64,000 nucleotides of DNA from Xiphophorus maculatus (GCF_002775205.1 NC_036445.1:27508953-27572952), one strand, 5' to 3'; counted from the stretch's first letter, positions 10,801-31,568 are shown. Made by a program: numbers and translations. The notes: generated from the sequence alone by a model not told the origin.

Positions 10801-13136
10801 ATTGCCTGTCACACTCACTGTTCAATTTTTAAGGCAAATATATTGTTTAGCCTTAAAAATATGTTTTAAGCTACAAAGCTTAGAAGGCAGGTGAAAACAC
10901 AGATATGCGATCTGTTGTTCGTTTGCTTTACACACTATAGCAATCATTTTCTGTGGTTAATAATGGACTGAACATAAACCTGTTGCAATTGCGTAATTAA
11001 TCACATAAACTAAAATTAGCTCAATAATTTCCATCCTGACAATCGCTATTTATTTTTTGAGGAACAGGTTTGTTTACAGTTTAAAATTGTGCATTTGTAA
11101 AATGAATTGCTCGAGAGTGGTCTCAAAATGATGATGTATCGTTTTTCACAATAACTTCGACAGCAAAATTGATAATGACAGGCCTTACATTTGACACTTT
11201 CCCAAATGTGACAGTTTTTTAATGTTTTTATTGAGAAAACTAATTGTTCTCTTAGCACATTGCCTATAATTTGCAAACAATTGGCTCTGTTTCAACATAA
11301 CGTTCATAATCATCAGTGTAAGGTGCCCAAGAGATGAATACTTTCCAGATTTTGTGGTGTTTTGTCACAAAAAAAAAATGCTAATATTATCCCCATAAAC
11401 GGGGCAGCAGTTATTATATGAACTCTGTTGTTTCTTAGGAATCGGAAGACTAAATCTTTGGAACAATGTTAACACAAGGCCAAATTCTGGTCATAATAAT
11501 GTTTTTCTTCAATAAAATCATTTGGTTTGAAACTTCCAACTGATGTTTTTTTTGTTTTTATTTTCTCCCCCAACCCCCTCTCCTCTACAGCCACTGGGGC
11601 GCCTGGGAGCCACCGTATTGGGTATAGATCCAGTAGAAGGCAGCGTCCGCATCGCCCAGCTGCACGCGGCTCACGACCCGGACGTCCGCGACCGGGTGTC
11701 CTACCGGGCCTGCACCCTGGAGGAGCTCGCCGGCGGAGGGGAGGCGCAGCAGCAGCCGCAGCCGGAGCAGGGGGTCACCCAGTTCGACGCCGTCGTGGCG
11801 TCTGAAGTGGTGGAGCATCTGGCCGACTTGGACACTTTCGCCATCTGCTGCAGTCGCGTTCTGAAGGTGCGTCGTCTCTATGCGTTTGTGTCGTTTTACT
11901 TCTCTAGCCGTTTACATCGCTATGGTAACACACGTTCGCCTGAGCGCCCACGGTGTGCGTATGGTACCGCTGTTGACTTCTTATCTCAGATAGAGCTGCA
12001 GCTAGCGATTATATTATCGCTATATTAGTAATCGATTATTCCACCAATTATTGTGACGATTAATCGAATCTTAAAAGTTTGCCACATTCTTCACATTTGT
12101 TATTTAAGCTTATTTTCTACGATACTAAAAATGCAATAACAATACAATAAACAAATAATTATTTAAAAAAAAATAATAAAATAAACATTTTATTGCCTAC
12201 AATGCAAGAAAATAGAATTCCTTTAGTGCACGCTTGTTTGGACTCTAGTTAACAATTAATCGATTACTAAAGTAGTTGGTTATGATTTCAATAAACGACT
12301 AATCGGATTAATCATTTCAGTCCTAATCTGAAATGACTAGGACTGAATCCTAATCATTTTTTTAAACTGTAAAATAAAATTTAAAAAAATATGTCTTTGT
12401 GTATGTATTATGTAGGTATTTACATTAACTTTGAAATGTCAAAAAACCTGGCAGCATTTTCTAAATCAAGCATTTGCTATACTCTAGTCATCTTTCCCGT
12501 TACCTGCAGAAAGTTTCACTTTCTCTGGCGGAATGAATCAGACGTGTCTCAACGTGTGGCAGAAAATACAGTAGCTTATTACGCCTCTATGTTTTGGTGC
12601 ATTACAATCCAGAAACGTCAGAATTTTCTGATCTAAGCCCGTGAGGTCCTCTTCTCTGTGCAGCCCGGAGGCTCGCTCTTCATCACCACTCTAAATAAAA
12701 CCAACCTGTCGTATGCGCTGGCCATCGTCGTTGCCGAGCAGCTGCTGCACATCGTTCCCAGAGGGACACACGACTGGGAGAAGTTCGTCAGCCCGGTGGA
12801 GCTGGAGCGCCTCCTGGAGTCCAGTGAGTCTCAAATGTACAAAAAAAAAAAGAGGGAAAAGTACCGACTAAGACCCCATACAGATGTTAACCACTTGTCT
12901 GCATGTTACCCAAATATTTTATTCTTATTACTTTGTATGGTAAAGGTTTGTCTCTTTTGCCTTCCTCTCCCTTCTCAGATGGTTTCTTGGTGCAGTCTGT
13001 CCAAGGAATGCTGTACAACCCGATCTCTGGAGCCTGGAGCTGGACAAGCAACACTGAAATCAACTATGCCCTCCATGCTGTCAAGCAGGATGATGAATCT
13101 GAGGATGGCAGCACTCCCCTGGGGGGGCCACGATGA
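7626..13136 (+). CDS. COQ3: COQ3, ubiquinone biosynthesis O-methyltransferase, mitochondrial
   Basis: SAM-dependent O-methyltransferase that methylates ring hydroxyls twice in coenzyme Q synthesis, as part of the COQ complex on the matrix face of the inner mitochondrial membrane. Exons 7626-7804, 8715-8846, 9682-9781, 11591-11866, 12664-12823 and 12979-13136 give 334 residues. Residues 1-60 are Arg-rich and acid-poor, like a targeting presequence. Motif I, LDVGCGGG, is at 126-133; GIDPVEGSV (Asp150 binds the SAM ribose in this family) is at 148-156; FDAVVASEVVEHL is at 202-214; PGGSLFITTLNKT follows. Against human COQ3 (369 aa) there is a Gln-rich insertion near residues 183-198 and the C-terminal tail is about 40 residues shorter. 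Exon 1 and its junction are the least certain parts. Confidence 0.93.
7805..8714. other. COQ3 intron 1
   Basis: AT-rich, with no recognisable element. The 3' end lacks a good pyrimidine tract; two acceptor AGs are possible (8707-8708 and 8713-8714). Confidence 0.5.
8715..8846 (+). CDS. COQ3: COQ3 exon 2
   Basis: Reads SAVHTTVDPGEVKRFQLLAN, then KWWDEEGEFAALHAMNDLRV and PFVR, matching human TTVDSGEVKTF...KWWDEQGVYAPLHSMNDLRVPFIR. The start could instead be 8709, adding Val-Arg. An ATG at 8701 in the same frame is an unlikely start because it would drop the presequence. Donor GTGAGT is at 8847. Confidence 0.9.
9137..9640. mobile_element. Non-autonomous DNA transposon in COQ3 intron 2
   Basis: Starts AGGGTGTCCGCTTATCC, then TTAAAAAGTCTTAAATTTA. 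Near the end comes GGCATTAAAA...CAAAGTCTTAAATTTCTTGAC. The repeated AAGTCTTAAATT at both sides and the GGGTGTCCGC start are typical of a widespread fish element. No transposase frame is present. Confidence 0.5.
9682..9781 (+). CDS. COQ3: COQ3 exon 3 (SAM-binding motif I)
   Basis: Encodes RDNLLNAQRERHPGQPLAGL, then RILDVGCGGGLLSE. DVGCGGG is the glycine-rich SAM-binding loop of class I methyltransferases and is identical to human COQ3. Acceptor CTTTTCAG, donor GTGAAG at 9782, phase 0. Confidence 0.96.
10214..10223. promoter_or_regulatory. Perfect CArG box (SRF-type)
   Basis: CCATATAAGG fits CC(A/T)6GG exactly; a CArG-like CATATTTATGG lies about 25 bases upstream. Binding is not shown. Confidence 0.3.
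10341..10354 (+). promoter_or_regulatory. CTCF-like motif in COQ3 intron 3
   Basis: CCACAAGAGGGCAG followed by TG is a near-consensus CTCF core on the + strand. Confidence 0.45.
11591..11866 (+). CDS. COQ3: COQ3 exon 4 (methyltransferase core)
   Basis: Reads PLGRLGATVLGIDPVEGSVR, IAQLHAAHDPDVRD, CTLEELAGGGEAQQQPQPEQ and GVTQFDAVVASEVVEHLADL, ending SRVLK. GIDPV and FDAVVASEVVEH match human COQ3. The GC-rich GGGEAQQQPQPEQG segment is an insertion of about 11 residues relative to human. Phase 0 at both ends; donor GTGCGT at 11867. Confidence 0.96.
11988..12335. mobile_element. Non-autonomous inverted-repeat transposon (AATCGATTA type) in COQ3 intron 4
   Basis: The left end reads GAGCTGCAGCTAGCGATTAT, then AGTAATCGATTATTCC and GACGATTAATCGAATC. 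The right end reads ATTAATCGATTACTAAAGTA and ACTAATCGGATTAATCATTTCAG. The inverted ends and dense AATCGATTA motifs match a common fish hAT-like MITE. No ORF is present. Confidence 0.55.
12664..12823 (+). CDS. COQ3: COQ3 exon 5
   Basis: PGGSLFITTLNKTNLSYALA, IVVAEQLLHIVPRGTHDWEK, FVSPVELERLLES: the post-motif III strand and cap region, matching human PGGSLFITTINKTQLSYALG and GTHTWEKFVSP. Acceptor TCTGTGCAG, donor GTGAGT at 12824, phase 1. Confidence 0.96.
12979..13136 (+). CDS. COQ3: COQ3 exon 6 (C-terminus)
   Basis: With the carried A it gives NGFLVQSVQGMLYNPISGAW, SWTSNTEINYALHAVKQDDE and a short tail ending PLGGPR, TGA at 13134-13136. Human has NGLSVQTVVGMLYNPFSGYWHW and a longer tail. Confidence 0.95.
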
Positions 13137-13560
13137 AGCCGCACACAGCTGAACCACTTTGTTTAAAAAAAAGAAAGAAAAGAAAACAGGGATTGAGGTG
13201 TGTAGCTGGACTCTAGGTGTCCCTAGGATCAGCTGTGAAACACCAATTAGAGACTGAGATTATTCAAGGATTAAAGACAGACTTGGTATAGAATGACCTG
13301 TGTGCACTAGTCATTAAGACATGAGATTTAGTCAAAATGTTAATGTGGTCGATGTATGGAAAGAAGCTTGCCTTGGAGTAATTCTAAGACTTCTGTGTCA
13401 GAGCATATCGTTATTTTCATCATATGCCATTCTGCACCAGTGAATGTTTCTCAAAATGCATCTTCCTCTATTAAAATGTACCTTTTCACTGTTATACATC
13501 TTGGAATTATTTTTATTTTTGTCTGCTAATAAAAACATGGCTACCCAGTTTCCGTATTTA
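13137..13560 (+). terminator. COQ3: COQ3 3'UTR with poly(A) signal
   Basis: Non-coding sequence following the stop; AATAAA at 13528-13533 after a T-rich stretch is the likely polyadenylation signal. Confidence 0.6.
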
Positions 13561-13849
13561 GCTTCTAAGCCCATTCAGAGGGGGAGGCGGTCGCTTCCTC
13601 TGGGATTATAATGGGTTTTCTATGGAGATATTATGTAACACAGAATGTCCCCGCAGCAGAGAACAAGTCATGTTTGACTTATTCTCAACATTGACTAATG
13701 TTCTAATGACTCCAAGGACACAACAGTGACTACCTGTTAATAAGAAATATCACTTATTCTATTTCATATTAATGAGCCCACAAGGCTAACTATTCTTTTC
13801 GCTGTCTAACCTCCAGCTGTGAAGAATAACAAAAGCTCGCGCTGTTAAT

Positions 13850-14163
13850 GTGCACGTTCCCAGAAGGCGCGCGACTGCACAGTCGCCATAGCAGCGCTAA
13901 ACGCCTTAAAGATTAAAGGTCTACAATTAGTTCACCCGTTTCGTCGGTCTCCTTGACGTGGACGCAGACACCAGGCGGAGGACAGGAGCGGGACATTTTG
14001 GAGTATGGCGTCTAACTGTTGAGCTCCAGGGTCGTTTTCCTCGAAGTTGCCTCCTGTCCTCCTGTGCTCGGCATGCCCAACAAACAAATTCCCAACTCGG
14101 CTGCTCCTGCTGGATTAAGCCGTCAGTATGACCGTCCTCGTTCACTTTCGAGGTTGTTCCAGA
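13850..14163 (+). other. Orphan CpG-rich first-exon-like segment
   Basis: CpG-rich DNA between COQ3 and FAXC. An ATG at 14073 opens MPNKQIPNSAAPAGLSRQYD, RPRSLSRLFQ, and the frame reaches a strong donor GTGAGT at 14164 (CAGA/GTGAGT), leaving phase 1. FAXC exon 2 needs a two-base carry, so this is not an in-frame alternative FAXC start. It could be a non-coding upstream exon, a lncRNA or an unrecognised gene. I recognise no homology. Confidence 0.3.
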
Positions 14164-14510
14164 GTGAGTGGAAAACTTTGTCAGTTTCTAGTGATATTTG
14201 CTCCTACTTTATATTTTAACTTTTGTCACAGCAGCCTTCCTGTACTTTGTTCTCCTTTGAGCATGTTTAAAAACGGTGTTACAAAAGGCAACACTATAGC
14301 ATTTAAGTTTATCAATTTCGTAAATGTAAGTAAATTATGCTTTATTAGCGTTTTTATCGGTTACTTTTATGTTATTGGGAAGTTCTTTCAATGTGACGTA
14401 CGTTTATTACTGTTTTCACTGGGATGCTGCTGGAGGCTCGTCAGGGCGGGGTGACCCCATCAGACAATAGGAAAGCTACATCAAGGTGACAGAATGTAAC
14501 ACCTCCACAG

Positions 14511-14524
14511 CGGAAATGACGTCA
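14511..14524 (+). promoter_or_regulatory. ETS-CRE composite site
   Basis: CGGAAATGACGTCA joins an ETS core (CGGAAA) directly to a full palindromic CRE (TGACGTCA, 14517-14524). This pairing is typical of vertebrate CpG promoters. It lies about 350 bases downstream of the orphan exon donor and 640 upstream of the FAXC promoter region. Confidence 0.4.
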
Positions 14525-14600
14525 CTATGTTGTTACAAAGTAAAAGAAATTGTTTTTATGATATTTTGGAGCGTGAAATAGCCAGCTGTTAAGTAAGAAA

Positions 14601-14622
14601 TGGTGCGTTCACGCCAAGCGCG
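14601..14622 (+). repeat. Extra terminal copy of the neighbouring MITE
   Basis: GGTGCGTTCACGCCAAGCGC is a diverged copy of the 20-bp terminal repeat starting at 14651, lying 50 bases outside it. It suggests an older or nested insertion. Confidence 0.5.
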
Positions 14623-14650
14623 TTACACGCATCTAAAACACTGTACTGTT

Positions 14651-14810
14651 GGTGCGTTCACACCAAACGCATTTTCAGCGTCAGGCGCGTCCGGTTCAAA
14701 TCGCGCCGCGCTAGACACTCGAAACGCGCCGCAACGACGAGAATCCACATAAACCTTGAGTGCAAATCAGACCCTCCTGGCGCTCAAAAGGCGTTTGGTG
14801 TGAACGCACC
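14651..14810. mobile_element. 160-bp MITE with perfect 20-bp terminal inverted repeats
   Basis: GGTGCGTTCACACCAAACGC at 14651-14670 is perfectly mirrored by GCGTTTGGTGTGAACGCACC at 14791-14810. The interior is rich in CpG and GCGCC-type words, has no ORF, and the ends show no decay. No clear target duplication is visible. Confidence 0.8.
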
Positions 14811-14824
14811 ATAAGGCCCTTCAC

Positions 14825-15018
14825 CTGCGCTGGTCTATTGTTATTATGTCTTAGGTTTTCAGGATAGTAATTTGACAATGAGTCGACAGGAAAGTGAGTT
14901 GTGAGAATTGGGGAAGACGTTCGTCAACCGGCCGGGATTCGAACCTGTGACTGTCGCGTTGAGGACTACGGCCTCCGTACATGGGTCGCGCGCTTTAACC
15001 CTGCGTCATCGCGCGCCT
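14825..15018 (-). mobile_element. tRNA-derived SINE
   Basis: On the minus strand a tRNA-like head starts near 15018. It carries an A-box-like GACGCAGGGTTAAAGCGC, then CATGTACGGAGGCC and a B box GGTTCGAATCCC near 14936-14947, followed by a non-tRNA tail ending TGTCAAATTACT. Head plus tail is the layout of a fish tRNA-derived SINE. Arms do not pair as a functional tRNA should. Confidence 0.65.
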
Positions 15019-15150
15019 TCATTAGATTTATTTATTTGTTGTTGTTTTTTTGTGACTAGCCTGCATATTTAATGAAAGGAGTATTAGTAGATCGGAGCAT
15101 TGTGAAACCCTCAACTAACCTTAGCCGTGGCCATTATTTAGAAAAATACA

Positions 15151-15159
15151 ACCGGAAGT
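15151..15159 (+). promoter_or_regulatory. ETS/GABP-type site in FAXC promoter
   Basis: ACCGGAAGT is a consensus ETS element. It sits about 250 bases upstream of the FAXC start codon at the edge of a CpG-rich stretch, consistent with a core promoter position. Confidence 0.45.
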
Positions 15160-15311
15160 AGCGCTGCTGTTTTTGCAGTATGCGTAACAATGCTTTGTAG
15201 GAGCCGCAGAGGGAGGTGAGCGGGGCGCTGAGCATCTTCCTAGGAAAAAGAAGCGGCAATGTTTACTCCAGACAGCTTTCTGGATGAACAGCTAGCAGTC
15301 CCGCCGCCGCC

Positions 15312-15320
15312 ATGCCGTAG
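15312..15320 (+). other. Minimal upstream ORF (Met-Pro-stop) in FAXC 5'UTR
   Basis: ATG CCG TAG preceded by GCCGCCGCC gives an excellent Kozak context followed by only one more codon before the stop. It lies 92 bases before the FAXC ATG. If this stretch is in the mRNA, ribosomes would start and stop here and have to re-initiate. Confidence 0.5.
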
Positions 15321-15325
15321 GGTAA

Positions 15326-26074
<10,749 letters not shown>

Positions 26075-26925
26075 GTTGTGACCGGTAAGAGCGGGATTTA
26101 ACAGGGAAGCGGAACAGCGGACGCGGCAGGCAGCTACAGCCAGCTACAACCTGTCCAGATGACGCTTTGCACATCTGGAGAAACTAGTCCAGCGTCTCCA
26201 CTCACTAATTCCAACTTCCCCCAACAGACTGGGTGTGTATATGCAGAGGATACAAAGTAAACCTCATAATAACACGTATAGCGTACCCGTTCGTCCCCTT
26301 CCTTACCATCCGAACTGTCGCGTTGGCAGTTCCTCTTTGCCTTATTTGTCTCGTCCTCAGATCCAGAAGTCACCGGTGCAAAAGTTACACAAACCAAACA
26401 TCGGATCTCATGAGAAGCGCTGCGACGGAGGAGGAAGTGTTGCAGACGTGACAGGTGGCACTTCACTTGCTACGAGATGATGCAACTAATCACCACCCTG
26501 CCATGTGTCAAAAATGCGTAAATCCATTCCAACAGGTGCAGATTGATCATGTGGCTCAAAAGGGAACAGCTGCCGTGTCTCTGCTGTTTACCATCCGTGT
26601 GCTGAATAGTAAACACAGACAACAGTGAGTGCCACTTCTCGTCCGTCACAGATCCTAGTGTCATTTCCTTTATGCTGCTGTGTATTGTTGAAATCTGATT
26701 AAACACCGGGGAAGGAGGTCTATGACTTCATCATCTCTAACCCAGGTCTAGTCGCAGGTTTATTGGATTGAGAGCAGAAGAAAGAATTTGTGCCTGTATC
26801 AGTTGCCAGATTTTATTTTGAGTAATTATTTACATGCACTTTATGTTTAAGCTTCAATTTTATTCATTTCTTTATTATAATTTCAGCTCATTTGATGTGT
26901 CAGAGCCATATTCGACCACTAGATG

Positions 26926-26940
26926 GCGGCCTAAGACATC
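26926..26940 (+). promoter_or_regulatory. CTCF-like motif in FAXC 3'UTR
   Basis: CCACTAGATGGCGGC closely matches the CTCF core on the + strand. Confidence 0.45.
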
Positions 26941-27824
26941 CCTTTTGCCCTTCCTTTGCTGTAACACCGAGCAGACTTCGGCAGGAGACACGAGTTATTT
27001 ACTGCTACAAAGCATTTGTCCTTCATTCCTGACATTGTAATTCCTATTCATTGGTGACTTGTCATGCAGCGTGTAGGTGTTGTGTGTGGGTGAAGCGTAA
27101 CTGCAAACTGAAACTGAGCACACAGCAACAAATCAGCCTTAGTGCTCAGAATATTTATGAAGTGGTGACATTAGTCATTTTCTTTTGTTCTATCATAATT
27201 TATTAACAGTGCCATTAGATTTTTTTTCTAATGAGTTTATGTTTACAAATATATATTTTTTATTATGCTTTTGTTTTCTTATTGCTGTCAGAGATGTATT
27301 ATTTTTGCACTAGTGGAATTATTTTTTTCACTTTATGTTAAAGGAAAATCTGCTGTGAAGGCCAAAAAGAAATGCTATGATGCATGTAATATGGGAAACT
27401 AAAGAGGTCCTAGTAATGATGATTCAGTGAGGGAGGATGCATCGCTCCTGTTAGCTGTGTGGATGTGAATGTTACCCTGCGTGAATGTCATCAGTGAGAC
27501 AGTTCATGAAAAGCTCTTTATGAACTGAGACAAGATTTCAAACCAAAAGTCGCTGGATGAGAAGCGTCCGAGTAAAAACATGGACCAGAAGTATCTGGGG
27601 AGCGTTCAGGTAGAAGAGCTCAACAAGGCAACTTGTTGGATGTAAAAATGATTACACAACATGAAACTAGTAGTAGACATGTGGATACATTTGTTGCTAC
27701 CGCTGGTAAAGATGAGTGAAAAGCCTTAAAATGAATTCATCTTTCCTCGCTTTACCATCATTTCACATTACCATTTTTTTTCTTCCAGCTGTTAATTAAA
27801 GATGAGGGGAAATCCAACATTGGA

Positions 27825-27830
27825 AATAAA
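27825..27830 (+). terminator. Candidate poly(A) signal, FAXC
   Basis: AATAAA followed by a GT-rich GTCTTGTCTTGTT; a second AATAAA is at 28137-28142. Confidence 0.4.
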
Positions 27831-28149
27831 TATTAGTCTTGTCTTGTTAAATCTAATGAAGTTGGCATGAACAGAGAGATCTTTGGTCTCTTTCAACAAT
27901 ATGCCTAGATGGTCCATTCTGGGTTTTATTTTTTTTTCTATTTCCCATTACAGTCCAGCAGATTGTCATGTAAAATCTCCCGATATTTTAATGACTTGAC
28001 GTTGCCTGGCACTCTTAACAAGATTCCCAGGCCCTTTGGAAGACAAGCAGACTCAGCATCACATGTCCTCTACCGTACCTAATAATGGGCTTGAGATCGT
28101 TGTCTGCATTTCTTTTTATCCTGCATTTATGCCAGAAATAAACAAGTGA

Positions 28150-31140
28150 CTTATTATTTTATGCTGAAAAGATCAGTCATCGTCTTGTCTGACAGAAAAC
28201 ACAACGCTTCAGAGTGTTTTAGTAGTACTACTGAAGTTAAGTAAACCATATGTTTATATTTGTGATGGTTGGACAAGGTTTTTTTTTTTTGGGCTTAAAG
28301 CAACAGATTCCTGTGTCAAATCACATGGACATCCCAGGAAAACAGAAAGTTCTGGACTATTAAGAAGTTCCTAGAAAGTCAACGAAACAACTAAAAATAA
28401 ATCTATTTTAAAAAGCTTCAGCTACATTTATGTCAAAAGGATTGTTAGGGGCTCCCACAAGTTTGATTTTAATAAACACAATTACATTTTTAATTGGACT
28501 ATCCTGACTTTTTTCTGTGTAAAATTATTCCACTGCAATACAATAATTAATTTTAGGGCTGTTCACACATCTTTACCACTGTTTACCAATAAATATGTAC
28601 ACTTCTGTATTTAAAATCGGTCAAACTGGAGAATACATTTCCCACACATAGTGGTTTATAGACCTCCATAAAACAAATGAGATGAGTGGAATTTTATTTG
28701 TCACTTCTTTTTTACACCTTCTGCTGCTCTGAATTGTCTGGAACAGTCGTCACCAGATGAATGATTTCTCAGAGTAACGCTGTTACAAAAAGTGAGAAGC
28801 TTGTATATTGGGTTAAAAAAAAAAAGGCAAAGAAAAATAACTCTTTCTGAAATGACAAGTTTGTCAAAAGCTATCTGCATATCACTTCTTTTTTTTTTTT
28901 TTTCCAGTGACACGACCTCTCTGTTTTGTTTTGGTTCAGTATCACTGCTCTCATTAGCATCCCTCCTAGAAGCAGCAGGCCGCTCATTCAGCAGAGGGAA
29001 AACCGAAACCCCATGTACGATGGTTGCTCCAAAACAAATGACTCGCCAATTAAGCCGGTGCCTGGCTGGTAAAGCGCACCAACTGAGCGTTTGGCAACCA
29101 AACAGGAAGATGCGCTGCTCGAGGTTTCTGTACAAAACTGGAAATAATTAGAAAGTTAGCGTTAACCCTATGGCCCCCCCCCTCCGCCGAAGCAAGGGGC
29201 CATTTACCGACGTGAAGGTTCTTAAAAAGTTTCAAATGTGCTTAAATTTGCGGCATCACGTGGCGGCTGGTTGGAGCGGCGACCCGCATACAGAAACCAC
29301 AAACCTCGACTCGTCCGTCCCGAGCTCGACCCCCGTTCTTGGTTTTCTGCCAATAATCGTGATACTTACCAAAAAAAAAGTGCTAAAATTTGTGGCGTCG
29401 CGTGCGCAGTGGTGTGATTAGAGCGAGCGCACAGAGCCCCACGCCTCGTCTCGAACTTGGTTCCTACCCCCATAATCCCTGCCCCATTACGGTGGAATAA
29501 GGGCGGTTAAATGTTTTACAAAAAAGCTGCTAAAATGTCATTGTTTCAACGTTTTAAAGTCCTTTTTCGCTGGATAAAGGAACGACTGAAATGACGTGTT
29601 TTCTCTGGCTGTTTGGACCATAAATTAATGTAGAGCTGGCCCAACGCCACCAGACTGCACACTGCCAGTTAGCTGGTTGAAAAGAAGGTACGAATATTTC
29701 TATACCCCAAAAGAGACAAATTATGGTTCTAAAAATACTTGAAGCGTTTTCTTTTTTTTAAAACTAGATCACGTACTCATATTTCCGTTTAAAACAGTTG
29801 TGTAAATGACATATAACAAAATTCCACTCATCTTCATTGGTCTGCGACAGAAATGGTCAGTTTTAGTAGCTGGGCACTGAAATTAATTATTTTTTCATGT
29901 CACCGGACCTTTAAATAGCCTGAAGGCTGGCTAGGTATTCGAATGGCTTTAGCTCAGAGCTCGGTTCTTGGACTTTAAGGTTCTGTTTCCTACATGTTGT
30001 CTTGTCTGACCTGATCAATCCAGTCACCACAAACCGTACAGTTAGACAGATTTAATCAAGCCATATTAAAACTAGATGTCTTGTTTTTGGAGAAATGTCA
30101 TAGCAATTAATGCCGGTGTAATGTAAATATTGTGTGACAATGTGTATCCTGCTGTATGTCTGACTGACTCATCCAACTACCTGTGGCTGTGCAGTCATAA
30201 AGAGTGGGGCGACTGGAGGATTTCAATAAAGCCTAGCTGTGACAATTTTAAACGTCTTGTTAAGATTTTTTTTTTTAATCTCCTGAGGGAGTAAAGATGG
30301 TAAGGCAGATGTTACTTTTTTTTTATATCCCTAATTGTCATATTTCTGGTTGTATTTTCTGTGTCTGATTGTGTTGTCAAACAGGCAAACAAGTTCCAAT
30401 CATTCAGGTGCCAAGGGGACCTACCAGCTGCTGGAGGGTGAGCCAATAGCAGCAGAGATTTACTGAAGGTGAAAAGAAGGGAACTAGGGGCCGTGGGGGA
30501 AGACAAAGTTCAGCAGGGGCAAATGCAGGAGTAACCAGGAGCAAAAAGTGAAAGGAGGGATAAGAGGAGGAGCAGGTGGTAGAGTGGAGAGAGAGAGGGT
30601 GAAAAAAAAAGCCAAAGCTGGGGATGGAGGGATTGTTGGGAGTCACAGGGGGAAGAGGAGAGAGGGAATGAAAGGAGTGAAATATAGAAAGAGAAATCAT
30701 TTTCAGTGAGGAGGAGAGGAGAGATGTGGAGGGGTTGAGGTGGCTGGGCTACAGGGGGCCTGAGGAGAAGATTCGAGGGCCACGGTTCAGGAACCAGGCT
30801 CCCGGGGGATGGAGCAGGTGCAGGCTGCGAGCGAGGCCTTTGGGCCTGACGGGGTTGCCAGAGCTTAAAACAATCTGCACTGCTCCTTTTTTTTTTAATT
30901 TGGCTCTGCGAACAGCCCATCCTCCTCTCTCTGACTGTCTCTCTCTTTCTCTCTACGCTTAACAGATCAGCGATCCACAAAGAGGAGTAAACACACACGG
31001 AGCAAAATTAAAATCAGAACTCCCCCTGGCTCGGCAAAACAAATTAGAGCAAACAAATTACGGAGAGTCAACACACGAAACGGGGAAGCATCTGTGGCTC
31101 CTCGGACCGCCGGAGTCGGTGGCTGATTCCGACACCGCGA
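28150..31140. other. Intergenic, start of FAXC-FBXL4 desert
   Basis: No gene. 28900-29130 and 30360-31140 are non-repetitive and GC-balanced, with clustered transcription-factor-like words. 29250-29465 resembles two decayed tRNA-SINE heads. The rest is AT-rich. Confidence 0.45.
29250..29465 (+). mobile_element. Possible pair of decayed tRNA-SINE heads
   Basis: GTTGGAGCGGCGACCCGCAT..CGTCCCGAGCTCGACCCC and GTGGTGTGATTAGAGCGAGC..CTCGTCTCGAACTTGGTTCC resemble diverged tRNA-derived SINE heads in tandem. They are too decayed for a firm call. Confidence 0.3.
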
Positions 31141-31568
31141 GTTCGACATGTTCCTTTCTACTCGTCCTGTCAACAGGCCCCATTATGCTCTACCTGGGTT
31201 TAAGAGGGCAGCATTATGTGTTTTCCAGGCTGCGTTTCTATTGACCATACAATTGCGCAATTTAACATTTAGAAAATACATTTTCTTAATGCCAATTTAC
31301 CAAAGCTTTTTTGTTTTGTTTTTGATAAAAAAGTTTGGCGCTAAGATGATCAACAACTGGATGTCGCCACAGGCAAAACACCACGAAGAAGAACAACCAG
31401 GAAGTGGTAGGAGGATCACAACGCGGCATGTTTTTTAATGACTTATTGTGTTAACAAGGTTATTTCTTATTTAATGGAAACATTACAATTTAGAAATTGT
31501 GCATTTTTGACAATAGCGGAATACTGACAGCGTTTTGCATGCATTATTTAAAGAAACGCAGCTTATTT

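Larger units (their letters stand above)
9782..11590. other. COQ3 intron 3
   Basis: About 1.8 kb. It holds T-rich runs, a CArG box at 10214-10223, and a CTCF-like site at 10341-10354 beside an ATTTGCAT octamer at about 10329. The rest is AT-rich with no coding signal. The acceptor is CTCTCCTCTACAG. Confidence 0.5.
26075..28142 (+). other. FAXC: FAXC 3'UTR (extent uncertain)
   Basis: Long non-coding stretch after the stop. Candidate poly(A) signals are AATAAA at 27825-27830 (followed by GTCTTGTCTTGTT) and 28137-28142. No other coding signal. Confidence 0.45.

Noticed and set aside
14936..15018. tRNA gene on minus strand (GGTTCGAATCCC B box)
   Set aside because: A and B boxes are present, but the cloverleaf arms do not pair well and a typical SINE tail follows; called a SINE.
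30510..30998. 162-codon minus-strand frame
   Set aside because: Ser/Pro/Leu-rich frame from purine-rich + strand DNA; no homology or splice context.
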